From Pseudomonas putida (GTDB lineage: Bacteria; Pseudomonadota; Gammaproteobacteria; Pseudomonadales; Pseudomonadaceae): DNA of 64,000 nt. Of the stretch, positions 37,371 through 44,908 are shown in pieces. Numbering within the stretch: position 1 is the stretch's first letter; every line of letters begins with the position of its first letter. Both the position numbers and the translations under genes were made by a program. The DNA is taken from positions 248,001-312,000 of the forward strand of contig NZ_CP026115.2 of NCBI RefSeq assembly GCF_009883635.2. Direction: 5' to 3'. The notes under the pieces were generated by a model that saw nothing but the letters and a program-made list of their open reading frames with translations, did no database searches and was not told the DNA's origin.

Positions 37371-37856
37371 ATGATCGACGCAAGCATCTACAAGAACGTC
37401 CTGGGCTCCTTCCCGTCCGGCGTGACCGTCATCACCACCCTGGACGACGACGGCTCGGTCGTCGGCCTGACCGCCAGCGCCTTCTCCTCCCTGTCGATGG
37501 ACCCGCCGCTGGTGCTGTTCTGCCCCAACTACACCTCCGACTCCTACCCTGTCCTGATCAAGAACAAGCGCTTCGCCATTCACCTGCTCTCCGGTGGTCA
37601 GCAGGCCGAAGCCTACGCGTTCGCCAAGAAGGGCAAGGACAAGGCCGTCGGCATCGAGTGGACCCTGAGCGAACTGGGCAACCCGATCCTGGCTGGCGCC
37701 ACCGCCGTCATCGAATGCGAACTGTGGCGCGAATATGAAGGTGGCGACCACGCCATCATGGTCGGCAAGGTGCACAACCTGATCGTCCCCGAGGAAGCCC
37801 CTCGGCCGATGGTCTACTGCCGCGGCAAGATGGCCAGCCTGCCAGCCTTTGCCTGA
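37371..37856 (+). CDS. Flavin reductase domain protein (first copy)
   Basis: 161 residues, single flavin-reductase-like FMN-binding split-barrel domain: GSFPSGVTVITTLDDDG, the GLTASAFSSLSMDPPLVLFC block and the FAIHLLSGGQQAEA helix. This type reduces FMN or FAD with NAD(P)H and supplies it to a two-component monooxygenase, here the luciferase-like enzyme 75 bases downstream. The start at 37371 matches the start of the second copy; 28 codons upstream are promoter. About three quarters of the residues look identical to the second copy. Confidence 0.9.
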   Translation: MIDASIYKNVLGSFPSGVTVITTLDDDGSVVGLTASAFSSLSMDPPLVLFCPNYTSDSYPVLIKNKRFAIHLLSGGQQAEAYAFAKKGKDKAVGIEWTLSELGNPILAGATAVIECELWREYEGGDHAIMVGKVHNLIVPEEAPRPMVYCRGKMASLPAFA

Positions 37857-37931
37857 AGCCTATTCTGAATCGAGACACCTGGCGCCTGCCCTGCCGGGCG
37901 ACAGACACTTTCAAGCGTTGAGGAAAGCCCC

Positions 37932-38972
37932 ATGAAATTTTCGTTGTTCGTGCACATGGAACGTTGGGATGAACAGGTCAGCCACCGCCAGCTGTTCGAA
38001 GACCTGACCGAACTGACCCTGATGGCCGAGCACGGCGGTTTCAGCACCGTGTGGATCGGCGAACACCACGCCATGGAATACACCATCTCGCCAAGCCCGA
38101 TGCCGCTGCTGGCGTACCTCGCCGCGCGCACCGAGAAGATCCGCCTGGGCGCCGGCACCATCATCGCGCCGTTCTGGAACCCGATCCGCGTTGCCGGCGA
38201 ATGCGCCCTGCTCGACGTGATCAGCAACGGCCGCATGGAAGTGGGCTTGGCCCGTGGCGCCTACCAGTTCGAATTCGACCGCATGGCGGGCGGCATGCCG
38301 GCCACCGACGGTGGCAAGGCCCTGCGCGAAATGGTCCCGGTGGTGCGCAAGCTGTGGGAAGGCGACTATGCCCATGACGGCGAAGTCTACAAGTTCCCGA
38401 CCTCCACCAGCGTACCGAAGCCGTTCAACGCCACCCCGCCGATGTGGATCGCCGCCCGCGACCCGGACTCGCACAACTTCGCCGTGGCCAACGGCTGCAA
38501 CGTCATGGTCACCCCGCTGATGAAGGGCGACGAGGAAGTGCTGGACCTGAAGAACAAGTTCCAGGCCGCCTGCGACAACAACCCGGACGTACCACGCCCG
38601 CAACTGATGGTGCTGCGCCACACCCACGTGCACAGCCCGTCGGAGCCCGAAGGCTGGAAAATCGGCGCCCAGGCCATCTCGCGCTTCTACCGCACCTTCG
38701 ATGCCTGGTTCGGCAACAAGTCCACCCCGGTCAACGGCTTCCTTGAGCCGAGCCCTGAGTCGAAGTTCGCCGAAGTGCCGGCGTTCCAGCTGGAGAACAT
38801 CCGCAAGAACACGATGATTGGTACCCCGGAAGAGATCATCGCCCGTATCAAGTACTACCAGGAGCTCGGTGTCGACGAGTTCAGCTTCTGGTGCGACAAC
38901 AGCCTGCCCCACGCCGAGAAGAAGAAATCGCTCGAGCTGTTCATCAAGGAAGTGGTGCCGGCCTTCGCCTGA
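37932..38972 (+). CDS. LLM-class flavin-dependent monooxygenase (luciferase-like)
   Basis: 346 residues, a TIM-barrel bacterial-luciferase family protein. Seen: MKFSLFVHMERWDEQ, GFSTVWIGEHH near residue 38, LGAGTIIAPFWNPIRVAGE near 77, and MEVGLARGAYQFEF. Such enzymes use reduced FMN and O2 to oxidise ring or chain substrates. It should receive FMNH2 from the flavin reductase encoded just upstream. The sequence is closer to LuxA-type enzymes than to RutA. It ends a two-gene operon with a clear terminator. Probably the first catalytic step of the island; substrate unknown. Confidence 0.9.
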   Translation: MKFSLFVHMERWDEQVSHRQLFEDLTELTLMAEHGGFSTVWIGEHHAMEYTISPSPMPLLAYLAARTEKIRLGAGTIIAPFWNPIRVAGECALLDVISNGRMEVGLARGAYQFEFDRMAGGMPATDGGKALREMVPVVRKLWEGDYAHDGEVYKFPTSTSVPKPFNATPPMWIAARDPDSHNFAVANGCNVMVTPLMKGDEEVLDLKNKFQAACDNNPDVPRPQLMVLRHTHVHSPSEPEGWKIGAQAISRFYRTFDAWFGNKSTPVNGFLEPSPESKFAEVPAFQLENIRKNTMIGTPEEIIARIKYYQELGVDEFSFWCDNSLPHAEKKKSLELFIKEVVPAFA

Positions 38973-39002
38973 ATTCCCATTGCCTGGCACATTGCGGGAC
39001 GC

Positions 39003-39048
39003 GCCCGCTCCCGTGGGCCCCCGTGGCCTGCGTGAGCGGGCTTTTTTT
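39003..39048 (+). terminator. Rho-independent terminator after the LLM monooxygenase gene
   Basis: GCCCGCTC and GAGCGGGC stem (loop 23 bases, itself able to fold) followed directly by a run of seven T. It lies 30 bases after the stop codon. Confidence 0.85.
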
Positions 39049-39079
39049 GGGGTGTACGCCTTTGATTTTGTGATGTGTT

Positions 39080-39308
39080 GGAGATCGAGCGCCGCCCGCG
39101 CGGCGCATCGCGAGCTTTGCTCGCTCCTACGTTTGTTTCGGGCCAGTAACGCCTGTGGCAGGCGCGCGCGACCGCCTTGTTCCTATGACGCGACATCGTG
39201 CCATGCGCCAAGACGTTCGCGCGCAAATCCCCCAGGAATAATTGGCCCGAAACAAACGTAGGAGCGAGCAAAGCTCGCGATGCGCCGCGCGGGCGGCGCT
39301 CGATCTCC
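39080..39308. repeat. Long perfect inverted repeat (66-bp arms, 97-bp spacer)
   Basis: Arms 39080-39145 and 39243-39308 are exact reverse complements. Each contains a GCGAGC-TTTG-GCTCGC-type small hairpin and a CTCCTACGTTTGTTTCGGGCC end pointing inward. The spacer has no gene. No target-site duplication is visible at the outer ends (gtgtt against caggc). Much longer than the REP pairs elsewhere in this window; nature unknown, possibly a MITE-like element. Confidence 0.8.
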
Positions 39309-39375
39309 CAGGCGCCATAAAACCCAAGGCATGCCCACCTTTCGTCCCCCCGCAAGAGAAATTTCCAGCCACCTC

Positions 39376-39409
39376 TTGCACAACAAATATTATGGTATAC
39401 CATCAGACA
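39376..39409 (+). promoter_or_regulatory. Promoter and GntR-type operator of the main catabolic operon
   Basis: TTGCAC, 16 bases, TACCAT, with TGGTATACCA at 39393-39402, a perfect 10-base palindrome over the -10. Stretch 39388-39409 repeats the promoter region of the flavin reductase-monooxygenase operon with one change. Confidence 0.7.
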
Positions 39410-39442
39410 ACAAGAGCTGATAACCCTCACCAGGAGCCACCC

Positions 39443-40039
39443 ATGAGTTTCGAAATCCGCAAGATCGTCACCTACTCCGAAGAGACCCGCATCGAAGGCG
39501 GCAAGGCCACCGACAAGCCGGTGACCATGGTCGGCCTGGCCGTCGTGATCAAGAACCCATGGGCCGGTCGCGGTTTCGTTGAAGATCTGAAGCCGGAAAT
39601 CCGCGCCAACTGCTCGGAGCTGGGTGCTCTGATGGTCGAGCGTTTGACCGCTGCCATCGGCGGTGCCGACAAGATCGAGGCCTACGGTAAGGCTGCAGTC
39701 GTCGGCGCCGACGGCGAGATCGAGCACGCCTCGGCGGTAATCCACACCCTGCGCTTCGGCAATCACTACCGCGAAGCGGTGCAAGCCAAGAGCTACCTGA
39801 GCTTCACCAACAAGCGTGGCGGCCCAGGCACCTCGATCCAGATCCCGATGATGCAGAAGGACGACGAAGGCCTGCGTTCGCACTACATCACCCTGGAAAT
39901 GCAGATCGAAGACGCCCCGCGCGCCGATGAAATCGTCGTGGTCCTGGGCGCAGCCGACGGCGGCCGCCTGCACCCGCGCATCGGCAACCGCTACATCGAC
40001 CTGGAAGAACTGGCTGCCGAAAAAGCCAACGCTCAATAA
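39443..40039 (+). CDS. DUF1185 (amino acid synthesis) family protein
   Basis: 198 residues, no signal or membrane segment. Blocks VGLAVVIKNPWAGRGFVEDL, SAVIHTLRFGNHYREAVQAK, and VVLGAADGGRLHPRIGNR mark the family I know as DUF1185, often labelled amino acid synthesis although its reaction is not established. CAGGAG precedes the ATG. It heads the main operon of the island, directly after the GntR-type operator, with an alpha/beta hydrolase next. It may act as a ring-opening or amide-handling enzyme, but this is speculation. Confidence 0.78.
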   Translation: MSFEIRKIVTYSEETRIEGGKATDKPVTMVGLAVVIKNPWAGRGFVEDLKPEIRANCSELGALMVERLTAAIGGADKIEAYGKAAVVGADGEIEHASAVIHTLRFGNHYREAVQAKSYLSFTNKRGGPGTSIQIPMMQKDDEGLRSHYITLEMQIEDAPRADEIVVVLGAADGGRLHPRIGNRYIDLEELAAEKANAQ

Positions 40040-40107
40040 CAACAACCAAGACGGGCCGGGGCGTGGCGTGCTTACCCGCCGCGCCCGACCTTCAAGGAGC
40101 GCCCTCC

Positions 40108-40941
40108 ATGATTCAGCCTGTCGCTGAACGTACACCTGCCGGCACCAGCTACCTGTCCGTCGGCCAGGGCCAACCCGTGGTACTGATCCACGGCGTGGGC
40201 CTGAACAAGGAAATGTGGGGCGGGCAGATCGTTGGCCTGGCCAATGACTACCGCGTCATCACCTACGACATGCTCGGCCACGGCCAAAGCGCATTGCCGG
40301 CCGCCGACACCGGCCTGGAAGGCTACGCCGCCCAGCTCGCCGAACTGCTCGACCACCTGCAGATTCAACAAGCCAGCGTGATCGGCTTCTCCATGGGTGG
40401 CCTGGTCGCCCGTGCCTTTGCCCTGAACTACCCGCAGCGCCTGGCGGCGCTGGTGGTACTCAACAGCGTGTTCAACCGCACCCCCGAGCAGAGTGCCGGC
40501 GTCATCGCCCGCGCCGCTCAGGCCGCGGAGCTCGGCCCCGACGCCAACGTCGACGCCGCCCTCGACCGCTGGTTCAGCCGTGAATACAAGGCCGCCAACC
40601 CGGCCCAGGTCGCTGCCATTCGCCAGGTGCTGGCGAACAACGACCCACAGGGATACCACACCACTTACTCGCTGTTCGCCACCCAGGACATGTACCGCGC
40701 CGGCGACCTGGGCAACATCCAGGTGCCGACGCTGATCGCCACCGGCGAACTCGACTCGGGCTCCACCCCGGCCATGACCCGCCAGCTCGCCGCCAGCATT
40801 CCTGGCGCGCAAAGCGTGGTCCTCGCCGAGCAACGGCATATGATGCCCGTGGAAGCCCCGCGTGAAGTCAACAAGATGCTGTTGGACTTCCTCGCCCAAG
40901 CCCGCACCCTCACCGAATCCGCCAAGGGGATTGTTGCATGA
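40108..40941 (+). CDS. Alpha/beta hydrolase
   Basis: 277 residues with the complete catalytic triad by position: nucleophile Ser95 in VIGFSMGGLV, Asp216 in TGELDSGSTP and His244 in AEQRHMMPVE; the oxyanion-hole HGVG follows residue 27. The cap domain is about 120-190. It is most like the 3-oxoadipate enol-lactonase/RutD group. AAGGAG sets the ATG at 40108. Its stop codon overlaps the start of the aldehyde dehydrogenase gene. Likely hydrolyses an ester, lactone or carbamate/amide intermediate made by the monooxygenase. Confidence 0.88.
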   Translation: MIQPVAERTPAGTSYLSVGQGQPVVLIHGVGLNKEMWGGQIVGLANDYRVITYDMLGHGQSALPAADTGLEGYAAQLAELLDHLQIQQASVIGFSMGGLVARAFALNYPQRLAALVVLNSVFNRTPEQSAGVIARAAQAAELGPDANVDAALDRWFSREYKAANPAQVAAIRQVLANNDPQGYHTTYSLFATQDMYRAGDLGNIQVPTLIATGELDSGSTPAMTRQLAASIPGAQSVVLAEQRHMMPVEAPREVNKMLLDFLAQARTLTESAKGIVA

Positions 40942-42419
40942 CCCTCGTTCGTTTCCAGATGTGCATCGACGGCCAATGGCTCGATGCCCAGAGCGGCAAG
41001 ACCTTCGACAGCCTCAACCCGGCCACCGCCCAGGCCTGGGCGCAACTGCCCGACGCCGACGAAGCCGATGTCGAGCTGGCCGTACAGGCCGCCCAGCGTG
41101 CCTTCGACAGCAAGGCGTGGCGCAGCATCACCGCCACCGCACGCGGCAAGCTGCTGCGTCGCCTGGGTGACCTGATCGCCGAGAACAAGGAACACCTGGC
41201 CCAGCTGGAAAGCCGTGACAACGGCAAGCTGATCCGCGAAACCCGCGGCCAGGTCGGCTACCTGCCGGAGTTCTTCCACTACACCGCGGGCCTGGCCGAC
41301 AAGCTCGAAGGCGGCACCCTGCCCCTCGACAAGCCAGACCTGTTCGCCTACACCGTGCACGAGCCGATCGGCGTGGTCGCCGCGATCATCCCGTGGAACA
41401 GCCCGCTGTACCTGACCGCGATCAAGCTGGCCCCGGCCCTGGCTGCCGGCAACACCATCGTGATCAAGCCCTCCGAGCACGCCTCGGCGACCATCCTCGA
41501 ACTGGCTCGCCTGGCGCTCGAAGCCGGCTTCCCGGCAGGCGTGGTCAACGTGGTCACCGGCTACGGCCCAAGCACTGGTGCGGCGCTGACCCGCCACCCG
41601 CTGGTGCGCAAGATCGCTTTCACCGGCGGCGCCGCCACTGCCCGCCACGTGGTCCGCAGCAGTGCCGAGAACTTCGCCAAGCTGTCGCTGGAGCTGGGCG
41701 GCAAGTCGCCGAACATCATCTTCGCCGACGCCGACCTGGACAGCGCCATCAACGGTGCCGTGGCCGGCATCTATGCCGCCTCGGGCCAGAGCTGCGTGGC
41801 CGGCTCGCGCCTGCTGGTGCAGGACGAGATCTTCGACGAGTTCGTCGAGCGCCTGATCGCCCGTGCCAAGCGCATCCGCATCGGCAACCCGCAGGACGAC
41901 GCCAGCGAAATGGGCCCGATGGCCACCGCACAGCAGCTGGCCGTGGTCGAAGGCCTGGTCGCTGCGGCCAAGGCCGAAGGCGCCAAGCTGCACATGGGTG
42001 GCAAGCGTGCCGAGGTCGAGGGTGACGGCTGGTTCTACGAGCCGACCCTGTTCGAGTGCGACAGCAACTCGATGACCATCATGCAGGAAGAGGTGTTCGG
42101 CCCGGTCGCCGCGGTGATCCGCTTCAAGACCGAGGAAGAGGCCCTGGCCATCGCCAACGACTCGCAGTTCGGCCTTGCTGCCGGCATCTGGACCCGCGAC
42201 CTGGGCCGTGCCCACCGCCTGGCCCGCGACGTGCGTTCGGGGATCATCTGGGTCAACACCTACCGCGCGGTGTCGGCCATGGCGCCGATCGGCGGTTTCA
42301 AGAACAGCGGCTACGGCCGTGAGAGCGGCATCGATTCGGTGCTGGCCTATACCGAGCTGAAGACCGTGTGGATCAACCTGTCCACCGCGCCGATGCCCGA
42401 CCCGTTTGTGATGCGCTAA
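40938..42419 (+). CDS. Aldehyde dehydrogenase
   Basis: 493 residues, NAD(P)-dependent ALDH superfamily. Catalytic Glu252 in LELGGKSPN, Cys286 in GQSCVAGS, and Asn154 in PWNSPLYL; the NAD-binding FTGGAATARHV turn is near 228-237. Length and motifs are fully normal. It overlaps the hydrolase by four bases (ATGA) and is 13 bases before the second flavin reductase. It should oxidise a semialdehyde released by ring opening or hydrolysis, giving a central acid. Confidence 0.93.
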   Translation: MTLVRFQMCIDGQWLDAQSGKTFDSLNPATAQAWAQLPDADEADVELAVQAAQRAFDSKAWRSITATARGKLLRRLGDLIAENKEHLAQLESRDNGKLIRETRGQVGYLPEFFHYTAGLADKLEGGTLPLDKPDLFAYTVHEPIGVVAAIIPWNSPLYLTAIKLAPALAAGNTIVIKPSEHASATILELARLALEAGFPAGVVNVVTGYGPSTGAALTRHPLVRKIAFTGGAATARHVVRSSAENFAKLSLELGGKSPNIIFADADLDSAINGAVAGIYAASGQSCVAGSRLLVQDEIFDEFVERLIARAKRIRIGNPQDDASEMGPMATAQQLAVVEGLVAAAKAEGAKLHMGGKRAEVEGDGWFYEPTLFECDSNSMTIMQEEVFGPVAAVIRFKTEEEALAIANDSQFGLAAGIWTRDLGRAHRLARDVRSGIIWVNTYRAVSAMAPIGGFKNSGYGRESGIDSVLAYTELKTVWINLSTAPMPDPFVMR

Positions 42420-42432
42420 GAGGGAGCACGAG

Positions 42433-42918
42433 ATGATCGAACCTGGCATCTACAAAGACGTGATGGGCTCGTTCCCGTCCGGCGTCACCGTGGTCACCAC
42501 CCTGGACGCCGACGGCGGCATCGTCGGCATCACCGCCAGCGCGTTCAGCGCGCTGTCGATCGAGCCGGCGCTGGTGCTGTTCTGCCCCAACTACGCATCG
42601 GACACCTACCCGATCCTGCGTGACAGCAAGCAGTTCGCCATTCACCTGCTGTCCGCCGACCAGACCGCCGAGGCCTATGCCTTCGCCGGCAAGGGCAAGG
42701 ACAAGGCCAAGGGCGTCGAGTGGCAGCTGAGCGAGCTGGGCAACCCGCTGCTGACCAAGGCCACGGCGATCATCGAGTGTGAGCTGTGGCGCGAATACGA
42801 CGGCGGTGACCACGCGATCATCGTCGGCGCGGTGAAGAACCTGGTGCTGCCGGCCGAGCCGGTGACCCCGATGGTCTACCACAAAGGCAAGCTGGGCGCC
42901 CTGCCGCCGCTGGGCTGA
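42433..42918 (+). CDS. Flavin reductase domain protein (second copy)
   Basis: 161 residues with the same length and layout as the first copy 5 kb upstream (GSFPSGVTVVTTLDADG, GITASAFSALSIEPALVLFC, FAIHLLSADQTAEA). It should supply reduced flavin to the luciferase-like enzyme. Why the island keeps two is unclear; one may serve another oxygenase or be expressed under different conditions. A GGGAGCACGAG ribosome site precedes the ATG. Two hairpins follow its stop codon. Confidence 0.9.
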   Translation: MIEPGIYKDVMGSFPSGVTVVTTLDADGGIVGITASAFSALSIEPALVLFCPNYASDTYPILRDSKQFAIHLLSADQTAEAYAFAGKGKDKAKGVEWQLSELGNPLLTKATAIIECELWREYDGGDHAIIVGAVKNLVLPAEPVTPMVYHKGKLGALPPLG

Positions 42919-42932
42919 CCTTGAGAGCGCCG

Positions 42933-42952
42933 GGGCTGCTGTGCAGCCCTTT
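42933..42952 (+). terminator. First hairpin between flavin reductase and CMD genes
   Basis: GGGCTGC-TGT-GCAGCCC stem followed by TTTC, 15 bases after the stop. Weak terminator by itself; together with the next hairpin it may attenuate transcription. Confidence 0.5.
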
Positions 42953-42965
42953 CGCCCCATTTCCA

Positions 42966-43010
42966 GGGGCCGCACTAATCGTCTCACCCTCGGTTGCGGC
43001 CCCTTTTTAT
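42966..43010 (+). terminator. Intra-operon terminator or attenuator before the CMD gene
   Basis: GGGGCCGCA and TGCGGCCCC form a 9-bp stem with a 20-base loop, followed by TTTTTAT. It ends only 15 bases before the next ATG, overlapping the upstream side of its ribosome-binding site (CCGGAG), so it could separate expression of the CMD and GntR genes from the enzymes. Confidence 0.7.
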
Positions 43011-43025
43011 TCCGGAGTACTGCGC

Positions 43026-43415
43026 ATGAGCAATGAAAAGTACGAGAAAGGCCTGCAGATCCGCACCCAGGTGCTGGGCGAGGAATACGTCAACCGCTCG
43101 ATCCAGAATGCTGATGACTTCACCAAGCCGCTGCAGGAGCTGGTCACCGAGTACTGCTGGGGCCACGTCTGGGGCCGCGAAGGCCTCTCGCTGAAAGACC
43201 GCAGCATGATAAACTTGGCCATGATTTCCGCGCTCAACCGGCCCCACGAGCTCAAGCTGCACATTCGCGGCGCATTGCGTAATGGCCTGAGCCGTGAACA
43301 GATTCGCGAGATCCTGCTCCAGGTCGGCATTTATTGCGGCGTGCCCGCGGCGGTGGACAGCTTCCGCCTGGCCCGCGAGGCATTCGCCGAAGCCGATGCG
43401 GAGTCAACCCGTTAA
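43026..43415 (+). CDS. Carboxymuconolactone decarboxylase family protein
   Basis: 129 residues, PcaC-like size and pattern: EYVNRSIQNADDFTKPLQELV, the WGREGLSLKDRSMINLAMI block, HIRGALRNGLSREQIREILLQ and a single cysteine near the C-terminus (VGIYCGVPAAVDSF). Lacks the CxxC of AhpD, so a decarboxylase or isomerase role in the pathway is more likely than peroxide reduction. A 35-codon upstream extension covers the terminator and is not coding. Confidence 0.88.
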   Translation: MSNEKYEKGLQIRTQVLGEEYVNRSIQNADDFTKPLQELVTEYCWGHVWGREGLSLKDRSMINLAMISALNRPHELKLHIRGALRNGLSREQIREILLQVGIYCGVPAAVDSFRLAREAFAEADAESTR

Positions 43416-43503
43416 CAACGGGCTGTTCGAACCACTGCAAGGAGTGCCTCGGTTCAGGGGGCTCCGTGATGTTGGCGCAACAGCCTCATAAAGAGCGCAC
43501 CTG

Positions 43504-44268
43504 ATGAAACGCCAGCCACTCGACGACAGCTTCAAGGTCAACCGCAACCCCGTTACCCTGCGCGAAATCGTGCTCGACAAGCTGCGCGGCGCGATCATGA
43601 ACTTCCACCTGCTGCCGGGCGACCGCCTGGTCGAGCGCGACCTCTGCGACCGTCTCGGCGTCAGCCGCACCTCGGTGCGTGAGGCCCTGCGCCACCTGGA
43701 GTCTGAAGGCCTGGTGGAGTTCGCCGACGCCAAGGGCCCACGCGTGGCCATCATCACCCTGGAAGACGCCCGCGATATCTACGAGCTGCGTTGCGTGCTC
43801 GAAGGCCTGATCGTGCAGTTGTTCACCCTCAACGCCAAGGCCAAGGACATCCGTGCCCTGGAACGCGCGCTCGAGGTCAACCGCGAAGCCCTCGAAGAAG
43901 GCGAACTGCAGCAGGTGCTGGACTCGGTGCAAGGTTTCTACGACGTGCTCCTGGAAGGCTCCGGCAACCAGGTCGCCGCCCAGCAGCTGCGCCAGCTGCA
44001 GGCACGCATCAGCTACCTGCGTGCCACCTCGGTGTCGCAGGAAAACCGCCGCGGCGCCAGCAACCGCGAAATGGAAAAGATCGTCGAGGCGATCAAGGGC
44101 GGCGACCCGCTGGTGGCCCACCAGGCCTCGGTCGACCACGTCCGCGCCGCTGCCAAGGTGGCCCTGGACTACCTGCGCCAGAAGCAGGACGACAACAGTA
44201 AGGTGCGCGACATGGTCGAGCCCCTGGCGCTGAAGGAACCCCGCATCGAACCCCGCATAGGCCGCTGA
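43504..44268 (+). CDS. GntR family regulator, FCD subfamily
   Basis: 254 residues: winged helix (about 20-85, GDRLVERDLCDRLGVSRTSVREAL) and an all-helical FCD ligand domain (about 95-235). FCD/FadR-type regulators typically bind TGGTATACCA-like palindromes, and exactly this motif lies at all three promoters of the adjacent catabolic genes. It is therefore the probable repressor of the island, released by the substrate or an intermediate. The C-terminal tail (about 235-254) is arginine/proline-rich. The Nudix gene starts 3 bases later. Confidence 0.9.
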   Translation: MKRQPLDDSFKVNRNPVTLREIVLDKLRGAIMNFHLLPGDRLVERDLCDRLGVSRTSVREALRHLESEGLVEFADAKGPRVAIITLEDARDIYELRCVLEGLIVQLFTLNAKAKDIRALERALEVNREALEEGELQQVLDSVQGFYDVLLEGSGNQVAAQQLRQLQARISYLRATSVSQENRRGASNREMEKIVEAIKGGDPLVAHQASVDHVRAAAKVALDYLRQKQDDNSKVRDMVEPLALKEPRIEPRIGR

Positions 44269-44270
44269 CC

Positions 44271-44834
44271 ATGCCCAACGCCCCGCGCTACTGCCCGCAC
44301 TGCACCACGGAACTGGCCCGGGGCGTTCCCACAGGCGACACCCACGAACGCCTGCACTGCACCGGCTGCGGCTATATCCATTACATCAACCCGAAGATCA
44401 TCGCCGGCTGCATCATCGAGCGCGACGGCAAGTATCTATTGTGCCAGCGCGCCATCCCGCCGCGCCCCGGCACCTGGACCTTGCCGGCCGGGTTCATGGA
44501 AGCCGGCGAGACCACCGAACAGGCGGCCTTGCGCGAGGTCTGGGAAGAAAGCGGCGTGCGCGCCGACATCGTCTCGCCCTACTCGATCTTCAGCGTGCCG
44601 AAAATCAGCGAGGTTTACATCATCTTCCGCGCCATCGCCACCGAAGAGACGGGGCAGTACGGGCCGGAAACGTTGGCGTACAAATTCTTCGAACCTGACG
44701 AAATCCCCTGGGACGAGATCTATTATCCGGCGATCCGGCAGATTCTCGAGCGCTACATCCTTGAACGGCAGGCCGGGGTGTATGGCATCTACATGGGCAA
44801 TGACGACACCGGCAAGGTGCATTTCATGCGCTGA
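44271..44834 (+). CDS. Nudix hydrolase with N-terminal zinc ribbon
   Basis: 187 residues. A zinc ribbon (Cys8, Cys11, Cys30, Cys33) precedes the Nudix domain with a complete box GFMEAGETTEQAALREVWEE at residues 74-93, ending SGV at 96. The layout resembles NudC-like and ADP-ribose pyrophosphatase-type enzymes, but lacks the NudC specificity motif that I can recognise. It directly follows the GntR gene, probably co-transcribed, though a pathway role is not apparent. Confidence 0.88.
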   Translation: MPNAPRYCPHCTTELARGVPTGDTHERLHCTGCGYIHYINPKIIAGCIIERDGKYLLCQRAIPPRPGTWTLPAGFMEAGETTEQAALREVWEESGVRADIVSPYSIFSVPKISEVYIIFRAIATEETGQYGPETLAYKFFEPDEIPWDEIYYPAIRQILERYILERQAGVYGIYMGNDDTGKVHFMR

Positions 44835-44908
44835 GGCGCCGCTTCCCTCGCCAACCGTCTATTCTCGGTGCACTCTAGAGACCTCAAGCAAACGGACCGG
44901 CACTGCAC

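Noticed and set aside
39080..39308. Insertion sequence with terminal inverted repeats
   Set aside because: The spacer of 97 bases cannot encode a transposase and no target duplication is visible; kept only as an unexplained inverted repeat.
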